64,000 bases of DNA from an uncultured Lachnospiraceae bacterium (GCA_947165105.1 CAMUZC010000001.1:50232-114231); one strand, 5' to 3'; positions 1 through 13,090 are shown, counted from the stretch's first letter. A program made the numbers and translations. The notes: generated by a model from the sequence alone, not told the origin.

Positions 1-1
1 A

Positions 2-3000
2 GATGCATTACAGTAGTGTAATGATAAAGTTCTTGAATTAATTTCTAACTATCCTGAATTAGCTCAATATGTAACTAATGAAAATGGTCAATTAAAATTA
101 AATGCGGAAGGTGAACAGGCTTATCTAGACCAATTACAAGCAGGAGTCCAAAATGCACGAAATGCTAGTTATATAGCAAGTAGTAATTCTAGAGAAGCCG
201 ATATTAAAGCGGCGGCCGCAGATATTGGACATAATTCTACATATGGTATTAATACAGCTGGTCAAAGCGGCGGATATGTGAGTGCAGAATAGGTAAAAAC
301 TGTTGTTTAGGCTATTGATAAAGTAATTGGAGAAGGGGCTGATTTAACAGGTGGTTTAAGTGGACTTGCTGATAAGATTGTTGATTAGACAGGTCAAAGT
401 AAAGAATTAGTAAGTGCTATTTTATCTAATGAAGATGCTGTCCTTCAGTTAAGAACTCAACTACAACAAAATGAAACTGCTGATAAATTAATGTATGAAA
501 CTATGGCACAAGGCGCTTTAGCTGATAATTCTACTTTTAAAGGTATGGATGAATTAGGCCAACAAGTAGCTAGTGCTATAGGTGGAGCTGATTTAGAATC
601 TAAAGTATAGCAAATTGAAGCTGATTTAATGAAAACTATGACTGATGGTATTGCCGTTTGGTCAGGATCAAGTAATTAGCAAGTTAAAGAAATTTTAAAT
701 AAATTGAATGATGCTCAAGGTACTAATTGGAAATTAGATTCTAATGCTGTTAGAGGAACCGATTCAAATAGAACTTTTGCTTTTTTAGATTAGGCCGGTT
801 AGCTTCATACATATACTAAAGAACAAATAGCATCTACCATTGCTGCTAAACAAGCACTAGAAGATTTGGGAGCTTCTGCTGAAGATGCTTCTAAAGTGTT
901 AGCAAGTATTGATAGTAAAGTTTCTGATACTGCAAAAGACGCTGTTAAACAATGGGCTTCAGGCCAAGATATGACTTCTTTAACTCGTAATGGTTTAGGA
1001 GATTTACAAGGTCAAAATTTAACAGATATATTTAATGAGGATGAATTAAAATCTTTAGCAGAAGTTCGGAATATTGATATTGAATAGACAGGTTGGCAAG
1101 ATAAATTACAACAAGACTGGGATAAATCTTTATAGTATATTTCTTCTGCTTTTGATAATGTAGCAAAAGATGCTTCTAATACTGTTCAAACAGCTTTCGG
1201 TAATATAAAAAATAATGATAGTATTAAAAATGCTTCTTTAGAATTTCAATAGATGGTTGTTGAAGATATGCAAAAAGCCTTTGATAAAGGTGGAAAAAAT
1301 AGTTTAGATCAAATTTCTAAATTATATGGAGAGCAAATTCAAGATTTTGAAAAATTTGATTCTGTTATAAAAGATTTTGATTTTTCAAAAGGAGCAATAG
1401 CTCTTGGAGATGCATTAAAAGAAGCAGGAGCTGCTACAGATATATCAACATAGGCATTATAGGCTTATATAAAGATACAATAGTAGTAGGCAAAGACCTT
1501 ATCTCCTGAAGGAACTTATGCAGCTGTTCATGAAGTTACGGATAAAGTTAAAAAACGTGGAGATAAAATAGATGCTAACCAAGCTGCTGTTTTAACAGAG
1601 GCTGGAGTTAATGTAGATTCTTTCTTTGTAAGACTATTAGATGGAAGTTATAAATTAATAACTAGCATAGATGCTTTTCAATAGCATATTAACAATGTAA
1701 CAGTTTAGCCTTTTAAAGCTAAAATGACTGAACTTCAGGCTCAAATAGATGGTATTCATACTTTTGAAAATGGAGCATATTCTTCTAAGAATATGGATAT
1801 TGAAGAGTTTTCAAGTGCAGCAGGTAATGTTACTAATATTGCAGGAACGGATGCTCAAGTTGTTACCGGACAGGATACAGATAAATTACGTGCTCAAGTT
1901 GAATTTCTAAAAATAGTAGGAGAAGAAGATAGAGCTATTTCATAGGCTGAAGCGGCTATTAATCAAGAAAGAACTTTAGGGGCTGAATATTTACAAAGAA
2001 TTTCTGCCTTAATAAAAAAACACGCTGATGATTATAAAGATCTTTCTGAAATAGAAAAGCAACTTCTTGAATAGGCAAATGCTGTTCAAGATTCAATTTC
2101 AAATACTCTTAAACCTCCTCTTGATTAGGATGTAAAAGGAGAAACATGGGAAAATTTAACTTAGCACTTAGCAGACTATGCAGATCAAATTGATGGAGTA
2201 AGTGCTGATCTAAAAGATAATGCTTAGGCTGCTGGAGATGTTGCAGAAGCAATCTTACGATACGATAGCGCACTTGGAAAAGTTAAAAAGAATTTTGATG
2301 GTTGGCTAGAAAGTTTATCATCAGATTCTATTGCAGATCATGCTGAAATAGCAGAAGAATTAGAGAATGTTTATTCAGATTTATTAGACTTACCTTTTGA
2401 TAATGTTTTATCGGATGACTTTTTACAAAATGTAGATAATTTAAATTTACTTAAATAGGCTGCTAATGGAAGTGAATAGGCTTATAGAGAATTACAAGAA
2501 GCTGCTGCTCAAGATATTTTAGCTCAAGTAGGATTAGATGATTCTCAATTCTATATAGATAAAGATGCTATTGAACAATCTTTATATCAATTAACAGGAC
2601 AAGAATGGGATGATATAGAGATTGGGGCTTCTTTAGATGATGAAGCTTTTTTAAATGAATTAACTAATATGGTCAATGCGGCTGGAATGACAGCTGAACA
2701 AGCTACAGATTATCTGGCTTCTATGGGAGTAGATGCAGAAGTTATTGAACATGATACTACTGCAACAGAAAATCAAACCGCAATAGGTTATCGTCCAGTT
2801 GAAACAGGACCTCAGACTTTTACAGATACAGTTAGTTATTTTGGCCCTGATGGACAAATTCAAACTGGTCAAGTACATTATGCAGCAACAGGATATAGTT
2901 ATGAAGCAATCCCTATAGAAAATCAAGCAGAAAAACAAAACAAATCCTTTTCTTTAGAGGTAAAATCTGCTAAAAAAGCTTCTGGTGGAGGTTTTAAGTA

Positions 3001-6000
3001 TAGAAATGCTTCTGCTGGAAATAAAGGCGGAGGTAAAAAAGGTGGCGGTGGCAAAAAAGGTGGCGGAGGTGGCAGCGGTAAAGCCAAAGAGCCTAATAAA
3101 GCTAAAGGTGCTACCAATAAAGCTGATCGTTACCGCAATAATACTGTTAAAGCTAATAAACTTGCTAATTAGATGACAAAACTTCAAAAATAGCAAGAAA
3201 GATTAACTGGTAAAGATTCTCTTAAAAACCTATAGAAACAATTAGAAATTCTTGAAAAACAAAAGGAAGTTATTAGAGAACGTTTAGGTCTTCAAAGAGA
3301 TGAACAAAATGAGTTAGCTAATAATCTTAAGAAATATGGTGCTACCTTTGATAAAGATGGTACTTTAAATAATTATTTTGTTACTCATGATAAAATCTTA
3401 AAAGAATATAATGATAAAGTTGCTAAATGGAATCAAATGACTGCAGAGCAACAAGAGAGTAATAAAGATTATTTGAATAATGCTAAGGAAATAATGGATC
3501 AAGCCTTTAAAGACTTAGAACGTTATGATAAACTTCAACAAGAGATAGCTAAGACTCAACAAGAGCAGATAGATAAAGTTCAAGAACAAATTGATTTAAA
3601 GGTTAAATAGCTTGATTTGAAGATTAAGGCGGAGCTTGATTTATCCAAGGCTAAGCGAGATTGGAATAAATTCCAGAAAGATATTGTTAATGAAATTAGA
3701 GATGACGATATATTAGGACTAAATAGGTTTAGATTTGCGGACCTTGCTTCTTATTATAATGACGCGGGAACCGGTTCAATCCAGAATTTGACTGACCGCC
3801 TGAAGGAAGTAATGGGAGATGAAAATGGAATTTTCTCTGGTTCATATTTAACATAGCAACTAGCCAATATGTCCATAACAGACCGGGCCGCGCAATTAGA
3901 AAAGATTAAAGAAATCTTCGATGATTTACAAGATTAGATGGAAGGTTTCAAAGAGATTGCCGATGAAATTAAGGAATCTATCTTTGATGCTATTGATGCT
4001 GCTCAAGATGCTTTTGATGAACAGATGGATGAATATGAATACTTAGGCGATTTAATTGATCATAATATGAAAATTACGGAGATGTTCTTTGGAGATGAAG
4101 CATATGATCAAATGGCTAAGTTCTATGATAGAATTGAAGAGAATAATAATGCTCAATTAGATTTCCTTGCAAAACAAAAAGATTTATGGTATAGCCGTAT
4201 GGTAGAAGAATAGGCTCGTATGAATCAACTTGCTCAGACTCAAGGAACAGATTCTAACCTTTATAAAGAAGCGAGAGATAGATTTGAAGAATATAAGAAG
4301 CATTGGATGGACACTGTAAAAGATTTAAATTCTACTGTTGAAGATGCTCTTGATAATATCATGGACAAGTATAATAATACTATTAATGGAATTCTTGCTA
4401 ATTTTGAATTGAAGCTTGGTAGTGGTCATACTTTAGATGATATTGGAGATGAATGGGATATATTAAATGATCAAGCAGACAGATACTTTGATAAGATTAA
4501 TGCGGCATATGAAATTGATAAATTAGAAAATGCTTTTAACGATGCTATTAATGATAATGATGGGGATATAGCTGCTCAACAATCTTTAAATGATTTAATG
4601 GAACAACAATTAGCTTATTTAAGAGATAAAGAAAGATTAACTCAGTATGATGTCGATAGAGCTAATGCATTACTTCAAATTGAAATAAAACGTTTAGCTC
4701 TTGAACAATCTCGTTCTAATAAAAATAGATTAAGATTAAGAAGAGATTCTCAAGGTAATTATACATATCAATATACAGCTGATACAGAAGCTATTAGTAA
4801 AGCTGAACAAGAATTAGCAGATGCTCAAAATAGTTTATATAATAGTGATAAGGCGGCCTATGTGGATAATTTAAGTGATATTCAAAAGTCTGCTGAAAAC
4901 ATTAAAAATAAGTTAGAAGATATTTGGACGGATGAAAATTTATCTAAAGAACAAAAACTTCAAAAAAGTTATGAGTTAGAGAAATATTACGGGGATCAAA
5001 TTAATAAATTATTAGAAGATAATGCCAATATAAGAAATAATTTGATTCAATCTAGTTCAGAATAGTTAGCAAAAATTTATGGAATTAATATAGAACAGTT
5101 CAAAGCATTAACAGATGAAGAACAGATAAATATCTTAAAAGATTTAATTCCTCAAGCGGGTTCTTATTTATCTAAGATGACTGAAGGATTAATTGGACAA
5201 GGTGGAGTTGGAAAATTATTTGAAGATTCTATTAATAGATTTTTATAGGCTGAAGATGAACGAATTAATAGTATTGCAGAAATTGAAAAGAATGGCCAAA
5301 TTAGTTTTGAAGATATTATTAATGATACAAATACCGTTATTGGACAAGCAGAACAATTGTTAGATAATAATGAAGCCTTAATTAATAGTTATGAACAAGA
5401 ATTAAAAGCAGTACAGAATACAATAAATGGAGTAAATGAATTAATTCAAACTTACGAAAGAGCTAAACAAGTAGCGATTTAGGCTGCTACTGCGGCAAAT
5501 GATTTATTAATTAGTAATGATGCAGAAACTACTGGAAGTTCTTTAACACAGGAACGAGCTGCTCAAAATGTAAATGATAATGTTCTTAATACCTGGATAT
5601 CAAAAGATAATTCATATGGAGATTTATCAAACTTTACTCCTTATTCTCCAAATTGGCATAGTTCAGATTATGCAGCAATATTAGGTAGTTCAAATGTTAA
5701 TTTAGCAGATTTAGCCGCTTATCAAGAGGCTTTACAGAATACAGGTAGTGCTACTGATAATATTATTGACCAAAGTAAATATACTCCTATTAATGTCAAT
5801 AGTATATTAGATACTATATAGTCTAATGTATCCCATATAAATGATATATTGGGATCACTTTATGCTGAAAGTTCTAACTATTATGAAAATGCTTTAAATA
5901 AAGCAAAAGATATAGAGAGAGCTATTATTGCTAATCAAACTGTACATATAGATGCGGACTTCCCTAATGCTAGAGATGTTTCTAATATTATAGATGCTAT

Positions 6001-6046
6001 TAATAATTTAACTTTAGTAGCTGCTCAGAAAGCGGGAAAGATTTGA
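2..6046 (+). CDS. Tape-measure-like tail protein, 5' partial, TAG-recoded
   Basis: One frame runs from the left edge to a TGA, at least 2014 residues, and contains about 36 in-frame TAG codons; reading them as Gln gives an uninterrupted protein. Three TAGs in a row follow a CAA at 1478-1489, giving a Gln run. The protein is Ala/Gln/Asp/Glu-rich and largely helical, with long coiled-coil stretches. It has a Gly/Lys low-complexity linker near 3020-3090, followed by an ADRYRNN segment and heptad-like coiled coil. Size, composition and its place just upstream of tail fibre genes fit a tail tape measure that sets tail length and is carried into the host. I see no transmembrane segment. A stretch near 3730-3910 has GC-rich codons unlike its surroundings. 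The true N terminus is outside the window. Tape measure is inferred from architecture; another large virion protein is possible. Confidence 0.7.
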
Positions 6047-6053
6047 GATTAAG

Positions 6054-6077
6054 CTGTGGGGGCTAATGCCCCCACAG
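6054..6077 (+). other. Perfect intergenic hairpin after the tape-measure gene
   Basis: A 10-bp perfect GC-rich stem (CTGTGGGGGC/GCCCCCACAG) with a TAAT loop lies 7 bases after the TGA of the tape-measure gene and about 15 bases before the ribosome site of the next gene. No T-tract follows on the + strand, so it is not a classical intrinsic terminator. It could be an mRNA processing or stability element, or set the ratio of the two products. Confidence 0.6.
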
Positions 6078-6100
6078 TATATAAAAAGGAGGGATTATTA

Positions 6101-9100
6101 ATGTTAAATAATTCAAACCAAATATCTGAAGCTATACTAAATGCGATTGATATAATTTCAGATAAAAAAATATCTAAAGCGGAGTTTTCTTCAACGATAC
6201 AAGGTACAATAATTGATTGTAAAGATGCTTCTTTAGGTAAATATTTAGTAAAATATCAAGATAGTTTACTAGAAGCATATTCAACTTCTCCTTCAGTAAC
6301 TTACAGTAAAGATAGTTTGGTTTATATTTTTGTTCCAGATGGGAATTTAAAAGAATATAAAGTTATTTTAGGAACAACTAAACAACTAGGTACAAATTAT
6401 ATTGAAGAGTTTACTGGTGAAGAATATTTTGACGCGGGAGAAAATTTTATTTCTAGTGACTATACAATAGAAATGAGTTCATATTAGACTAAATAGTATG
6501 TACTTTTTAATAGAAATGGTGAAAATAATATTATTACTTTATCTGATAATATAGCTAATGAAATTAGAAATGCAAATTATTTAAAAATGACTGGTACGGT
6601 TCAGACTGGATTGTCATATGATCAAAAAAGAAATGGGCATTATGGAATTAGAATAACTTTAATAATGAAGAATAGTGCCACTGGCGTTGAAGAACCTCAA
6701 GATTATTATTTTGATAATAATAACTTCTTTGGTAATCCGTATGAATACACAATAGCATCTAATCAGACTGTATCTTGTTAGATTGATAGTGATAACTTTG
6801 TGGCGGTCGACCGTGTTGTATGTTTTGTCTAGGATTTCCCGAATCAGGTAGAGTAGGGGGAGGAACCACCGGCCGCAGATATATTTATTTATAACTTTGC
6901 AATAAATGGAAGTTATAAACTAAGTGATAGTGAAAAATCTTCAGTTGCTATTGTTTTAAAAGCGGAACGTGGTTATACATTTGGTAAAGATTCTAGTGAT
7001 AATGATACTCGTCCTATTGTTGCTAATCTTAGAGTAAAAACGAGAGAAGTAAATTTAGAATAGCAAAATGTTCAAATTTATTGGTTTATACAAGATTTGA
7101 AGATAACTTCTCGTAGTCCATAGTATTTAAATTATGGTGGTATGGGATGGAGATGTATTAATGAAAAAGTTATTTCTGATAATGAAACACCAAATAGATT
7201 TAATCCTTCTCCTTCTATTGAAATAAAGAAAGAAGATGTTGCTTTTTCTAAGCAAACAAAGTTTAAATGCGTGGCTGTATATGATAATAAATCTTATTCT
7301 AAATAGTTTTTAATTTTTAATCAAGGAGCAACTTATGAAGTTACATTAATTTCTTCTGAAGGAACATCTTTCCATCATTCAGCTGGGCATCCTAATCTTA
7401 TTTGTCAAGTCTGGAGCGAAGAAGATGGAGAAAGAACAGAAATAACTGATTAGGAAAATAAGATTTTTAAATGGCAAGTTTGTAATTATCAAAATAAAAC
7501 AATAGATATAATAGAGGATGATGTTTTATATGCAAAGGCTTTAAAAAATAGAGCAGAAATTGAAGATGTTGTTGGAGTTGAAACTTATTGGAATTATACA
7601 TGTGAAGTAGATGGATATTATAATGATTTTGAACTTTCAAAACAAGATGGTCTTAAAACATATAAATAGTTTTATGATTTATATAATGAAATTGTATCCA
7701 GTTATGAGAATAACCAACATTTAAAAAGAAATGTTTTATATAATGTAAATCTACAAGAAATTATTAATTCTAGTACTTTTAGATGTTCATGCTATGAAAA
7801 GAGAGATAATGATATTTAGCAATTAATTGGAACTGCTTCTATTGAAATTAAAAATACTCCCGCTTCTTCTAATGGATATGTATTAGTAATAAATCATGGG
7901 GATCAAACTTTTCTTTATAATGAAGAAGGTGCTTCTTTACATAGTAATGCTATTGATGAACCCTATCAACTTTTTGATTTATCTTATACATTATATTATA
8001 ATGGAAATGAAATAAAACAAGAAGATTTACAGAATGGAACTACTGTAACTTGGAAAGTTCCTATTGAAAATACCATGTTAGATATGGGTAATAATGAATA
8101 TATTATTGATACTGAAAATAATTTACCGATAGGTATTAAAAATACATATGATAATAATTTAAGTAATAATGATATTTACTTAATAATGCAATATAAAGAT
8201 CAAACTTTTATTACAAAAACTAATTTTACTTTTAGTAAGTAGGGATAGAATGGAACTAATGGTACAAAATATCAATTTAAATTAAAAGTAAAAGATGATA
8301 AAGAACCTGTTATTGTCTATAGAAATGGATAGTGGGAATCAGATAATTTAATTATTGAACCTTAGTTATGGAACAATGGAGTAAAAACAGAAATTAATGG
8401 TATTTTAAATTGGAAAATTTTAAAAGATAATTTAAATAAAGATCAATATTCAATGTTAAGTAGTGATTTTAAACCAGTAATTTAGGAAGGTAGTAATCTA
8501 AAAGATAGATAGTTTAATTTAGAAAAGCCTTATATTCGAGAGGGGTTATCTAATATTATTGAAGCATAGTATTCTAATGGTTATAAATATTATGCGGATT
8601 TACCTATTTCATCCATAATACAACGAGGTATAAATGAATATAAAGTAGTTATAAAACCCAATACGGGATTTAGATATGTTACTTATCAAAATGATGGAAC
8701 TAAACCTTCTTATAAAAAAGGCGATCCATTTGAAGTAAACATTTATAAAATAATTATAAATGATATTGAAGAAGAAGTTACTAATTATCAAAATGAAGGA
8801 TTTACTTATGAGTGGGAAGTTCTTCCAAGAGAAAGTAAATTATTATAGATTATTTCAGAAAATGATAAAAATATTTGTACTGTTGTTCCTGTTAATGTAT
8901 TTACAAAAGGGAATCAAGTGGATAACGCTTTATTACTAATAATTAAAAAAGAGGATGAACCGTTTGCACAAGTCCATATCCCAATCCATTTTATGTTAAA
9001 CAGATATGAAAATAGAGCTTTGAATGATTGGAGCGGAACTGCTATTGAGATAAATAACGAGGATGGATACATATTAACTCCTCAAGTTGGTGCTGGTAAA

Positions 9101-10483
9101 AAGAATTAGGATAATAGTTTTACTGGTATTATTATGGGATAGACTAAAACAAATGATGGAGATTAGACTGGATTATTTGGGTATGCGGCCGGTGCCCGCA
9201 GTATTTTTCTAGATGCTAATACTGGCAATGCCTAGTTTGGTTTAGCTACTAAAGGTCAAATTAAAATTGATGTAGATGGGCCTGCTACTATTAAATCTAG
9301 TGACTATCCTGGGGCAGGCATGTAGATTCAATTTTCAAATGATCCTCACATTAAATTTGGTTCAGGTAATTTTGAAGTTAGTCCTGAAGGTCATATTCAT
9401 GCTGTTGGAGGTGGCGATATTGCAGGATGGCAAATTGGTAATGATTCTTTATCTAAAGGATATGTTACATTAAGTTCTAATAATAATAGCCCTACTAATA
9501 AAGCTATTAAAGTTACCGATGGCAATAAAGATATATTTTCTGTTGATTATCGTGGTTATTTACATTCAGAGCAAGGTGATATTGCAGGTTGGACTATTGA
9601 GCCAAATAGATTATTTAAAAATAATGTAGGTATGGCTTCTACTGGAGAGCATGCTTTTTGGGCAGGAGATAGTTTTTATGTAAATCATAATGGAACATTA
9701 CATTCATCTCAAGGTGATATAGGTGGATGGCAAATAAAATCAGATAGATTAGAAAAAAATAATGTAGGTTTATCTCCTGCTTATACTACTAATACACCTA
9801 ATGCTTTTTGGGCAGGAAATGTTTTCCATGTAACTCATAGTGGTTATTTATATGCTAAAAATGGTGAAATTGGTAATTGGAGATTTGGTAATAATGGATT
9901 ATATGGAGGAGGAAGTGCTTCTACATATAATGGAAATAATAGTGGAGTTTATGTTGGTGCAGATGGTATAAGATTAGGAAGTACCTTTCATGTAGATCCA
10001 AGTGGACGTTTATATGCTAGATCAGGAAATATTGGTAGTTGTACAATTACTAACGGTGGATTAAGTGGGAATGGTTGGTATATAGATGGAAGTGGAGCAG
10101 CTAAATTTACTGATGTTATAATAAATGGTGCTAGTGTAACGAGAATGATGACAGCAACTGGTTCTGGTGGTATTTCTGGAGGAGGAAGCTCTATAGGTAG
10201 TGGAGGAGCTTCTTTAGCTAGAGGATCAACAACAGTAGGTGGACAAAATATTGATGATTATGTAGAAAAAATGACTGTAGGAATAATAGATGCTAAATAT
10301 ATTGGAGCAAAATTAGCAGGCATGGATACTGTTAATGTAAGATGGTTAAATGCAGATAGAGGTTTAATTATTGATGGAAGAGAATTTAGAGAGTCTGATA
10401 TTAGACAAATTTATGATAATGAAGGAGCTATTGCTAATTTAGAAGCCAGAGTTAAGTCTTTGGAAAATAAATCATCTACTTAA
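6101..10483 (+). CDS. Large tail/baseplate fibre protein with GDIAGW repeats, TAG-recoded
   Basis: A 1460-residue frame starts at an ATG 8-10 bases after AAAAGGAGGG and ends at TAA, with roughly two dozen in-frame TAGs. The first two thirds are beta-rich. The C-terminal third has repeated GDI-(A/G)GW-x-I units, each followed by a stretch ending in HS-x-G-x-L, as in minor structural and tail-tip fibre proteins of Firmicute prophages. It closes with a Gly/Ser-rich patch and a short coiled coil (ANLEARVKSLENK), a likely trimerisation tip. A GC-rich codon patch near 6800-6880 stands out from the AT-rich surroundings. Position after the tape measure suggests a baseplate or tail-associated fibre (inference). 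Confidence 0.72.
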
Positions 10484-10514
10484 TTTTCACTAAAGGACAA
10501 AATTAATTAAAAAC

Positions 10515-10568
10515 TCCTTCCTTTTTATAAAAAATATTATAATATAAAACTTTTATAAAAAGGAAGGA
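10515..10568 (+). repeat. Long perfect inverted repeat upstream of the fibre gene
   Basis: Two perfect 18-bp arms (starting TCCTTCC and ending GGAAGGA) flank an 18-base AT loop. The right arm carries an AAGGAAGG Shine-Dalgarno-like sequence about 25 bases before the true AAAAGGAGGG of the next gene. On RNA it would form a strong hairpin between two tail genes. The loop holds TATAAT-like sequence, so a promoter role cannot be excluded. Confidence 0.6.
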
Positions 10569-10595
10569 CTTACCTTATAAAAAGGAGGGATAAAT

Positions 10596-12251
10596 ATGAG
10601 AGAAAGATTCTCAGAAATAAATATTACTGGAACAGGTAACCCTATTCCGGTAGGAGCGGAAGCAAAAAATATTATGTTAAATGATGGTAGTATTTTAGAA
10701 GAAGCTCTTGGAGATATAAACTTTCAAGAAAATGGAAGTATTATAGAACAAATTAATAAAGTAGATAATCGTGTACAAAGAGATGCTAATTATGCACCTT
10801 TAACAGCACCTCGTTTGAAAAATGCTCTTTCAGTTAGAAGATACAATAAAGATAATATACTTGCTTCTGTTCCTGTTGTTGGAGAAACTAAAAGAGGAAT
10901 TACAGCAATTTATAATAATAATCTTTATCAATGGAAAATTTCTGGTGTTATTACAGCTGGAAATAATACCACTTTACTTTTATACGGAGGGGATGATTAC
11001 TCTACTCAATTAGCAACAACATCAGATTATTTAGTTACGATAAAGACTAATTTAAATGGAGCTTTATCGGGGACTGCTCAAAGTCCTATAACCAGTTTAA
11101 GATTTGATTTGTATAATTCTACAAGTGGATAGACTACTTCAGTATATGTTTATTCAGAAGATGAAACTAAGGATTTTACAATTCCTGCTAATACTTTTCT
11201 TTATCGAATTTGTTTGAATATTTATTCAGGAAATGAAAATTTTACTATTGAAAATGGAATTTTAAGATTTGAATTAAAAAACTTAAATGATCAAGAATAG
11301 GATACTTATAATGTTGTTTTTGACGTACAGCAAGATTTAACAGATAAAACTTGGACAACTACTGTTGCTGAAAATTTTGTTGTCAGTAAAGGATTACAAT
11401 CTGAAGCAAGAAGTTCTTTAGGAACTATTTATGATTCTAAATGGGAAGGAAATTTTAATATTTCTGGTCATATAGGTATTAATGCAGCTTCTTCTGGTAG
11501 AACAGGAATATTAATAAATGAAGGTTCAGTAAGTTTTTCAATAGAAGATATTAATAATTATACAGGAACAACAATTGCACAAAAGGCTGCTGACCAACGT
11601 AGTAAAACACTTCCTTTCACTTCTTATTTTATTGCACCAATGTATTTAAATGATGGTACAGGATTATTACGATATGGAGCTAAAGAAGCGCATGATTTCT
11701 ATGTAGGTACAAATACTCTTGGAGGAATGGCTCAATTTACTATTACAGCGGGGTCAACTAAAATAAGAAATACTTTAGAATTAAATAACCAAAAAGTTGT
11801 TTCATCTTAGTTGAGTTTATGCAAAAGTTTATCAACTTTTAAAGATATTGAAGATTTATTATTAGATAATAATATTTATCAATGGCGCCCTATGCTATTT
11901 CTTTCTGCTCATGTTTTAGGAAGTTGGTTAGCTTGGAGAGATCAATATACAAACCCTTCTGTTGGAATAGGATGGAGAGTTATTAATCCAGATAATGAAT
12001 ATGTTTTTCAAGGATTTGCTATGTCTGCTATGGATGGTCAGGATAATTTTGTTGGAAATCCTGGATTATTTAAATTTAGATATAGTTTTTATCCAAATGC
12101 AACTAATAAAAAAAGAAAATTTATATCTTATAAAGTATTTAATGCTAATCCAGCTACTATTAATCAATATGTTCAAGTTAGATTAGGAAATGGTATGGGT
12201 AGTGATGGTTTTTGGTCATCTTATTCTCGTGCGAATAGCACTACTGCATAA
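10596..12251 (+). CDS. Tail fibre / receptor-binding candidate, TAG-recoded
   Basis: A 551-residue frame from an ATG 5-7 bases after AAAAGGAGGG to TAA, interrupted only by three TAGs read as Gln. I do not recognise a catalytic family. The N terminus (INITGTGNPIPVGAEAKNIMLNDGS) resembles the short attachment segment of phage appendage proteins. A short coiled region follows, then beta-rich sequence and a Trp/Tyr-rich C-terminal domain. Last gene of the + strand tail block, ending directly before a strong terminator, a usual place for receptor-binding proteins. The role is inferred from position and composition only. Confidence 0.6.
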
Positions 12252-12256
12252 AAATA

Positions 12257-12287
12257 AAGCCGTTCAATTTTTACAATTGAACGGCTT
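12257..12287. terminator. Bidirectional intrinsic terminator between convergent blocks
   Basis: A 13-bp perfect stem (AAGCCGTTCAATT/AATTGAACGGCTT) with a 5-base loop, followed by a T-tract on the + strand and A/T-rich sequence on the other. It lies between the stop of the last + strand tail gene and the stop of the minus-strand RuvC gene, so it can end both transcripts. Confidence 0.9.
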
Positions 12288-12296
12288 TTTCTTTGT

Positions 12297-12785
12297 TTAA
12301 AATGCACTTGCATGCTATTTAACATAAGCAAGTCCTAAACAAATAGCATCGCTTATATCATCATTTACTTTTAATCCATACTAATTTTTAACTAACTACA
12401 TACTAGCTTTTTTTAGAGTTTCTCTTTTTATTCCGCGGCCGGTCTTTATCCCGCAGACTCTACGCCAATGACTTGAAGTATAGAACTAAACATTCTATAA
12501 ACTATAAGTCTAATATAAACTTAATACAATCATAGCTTGCAAATATATTAGCACTTTATATACAGATTGATTATGTTTTACATCCTATGGTAAAACATCT
12601 TCCATAATAATATTAGTTGGTTTATATTTTTTATATATTTCTAAAATTCTATTTTTCATTTTGATAATTCTTTTAAAAGAACTACCCTCTGTAGCAACAA
12701 TACACTAGTAATGAATTAACTTTTCATCCTAGAAGATTGCTATACCTGTACTTTTACTACTTGCATCTATCGCTAAAACTTTCAT
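12297..12785 (-). CDS. RuvC-like Holliday junction resolvase, TAG-recoded
   Basis: A 162-residue protein once about ten TAGs are read as Gln; in the standard code the gene would be shredded. The N terminus reads MKVLAIDASSKSTGIAIF, the RuvC/RNase H-fold first strand with the metal-binding Asp. An IIMEDV segment supplies the catalytic Glu. The C terminus has the phage RuvC signature (SSHWRRVCGI, then VNDDISDAICLGLAY) with the last acidic pair. It would resolve branched DNA before packaging or process recombination intermediates. The gene has its own promoter and ends against the bidirectional terminator. The GCGGCC motif lies inside the conserved GIKTGRG segment. The fold assignment is strong; the biological role is from family knowledge. 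Confidence 0.88.
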
Positions 12786-12817
12786 ATTATTAATATACCT
12801 TTCTTATTTATAAGTCC

Positions 12818-12846
12818 AGTATATCATAAAAATTTTTGAAAGTCAA
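12818..12846 (-). promoter_or_regulatory. Sigma70-type promoter for ruvC-like gene
   Basis: On the minus strand TTGACT, a 17-base spacer ending in TATGA, and TATACT lie about 33 bases upstream of the resolvase ATG. The pattern matches the other promoters in this block. Confidence 0.8.
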
Positions 12847-12862
12847 ATTTAGGTAAAAAAAT

Positions 12863-12892
12863 AAATGCAACGAGATAATACTCGTTGCATTT
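12863..12892 (-). terminator. Intrinsic terminator after dut
   Basis: A 12-bp perfect stem (AAATGCAACGAG/CTCGTTGCATTT) with a 6-base loop, followed on the minus strand by TTATTTTTTT. It starts right after the dUTPase stop and is followed within about 20 bases by the ruvC promoter. Confidence 0.88.
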
Positions 12893-12895
12893 AAA

Positions 12896-13090
12896 TCACT
12901 TACCAGTAGAAGCAAATCCTCCTTCTCCACGAGAAGTTTCATTTAACTCTTCCACTTCTTGCCAATCACATAAAAATCTTTCTCTTAAAATAAATTGTGC
13001 GATTCTTTCATTAGGCTATACTGTTCTTATTTGATAGGAATCATTATGTACTGCTACAATTATTTCTCCTCTATAATCAGAATCAATAAC
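12896..13090 (-). CDS. dut: dUTPase, exon 2 (C-terminal part)
   Basis: This 64-residue segment begins VIDSDYRGEI (motif 3 region), carries PNERIAQFIL (motif 4) and ends with the flexible P-loop-like RGEGGFASTGK (motif 5) before a TGA. A TAG in the motif 4 lead-in reads as Gln. Joined to exon 1 after its terminal GGT it restores the conserved NCVG-VIDSDYRG stretch in frame. Confidence 0.9.

Noticed and set aside
2923..3196. Several short frames on both strands across the Gly/Lys linker of the tape measure
   Set aside because: They are antisense or out-of-frame shadows of low-complexity coding sequence and lack ribosome sites.
2..6046. A string of short broken genes (pseudogenes) separated by stops
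   Set aside because: All breaks are TAG in one frame with no TAA, TGA or frameshift, and the pattern holds for every tail gene; recoding explains it better than decay.
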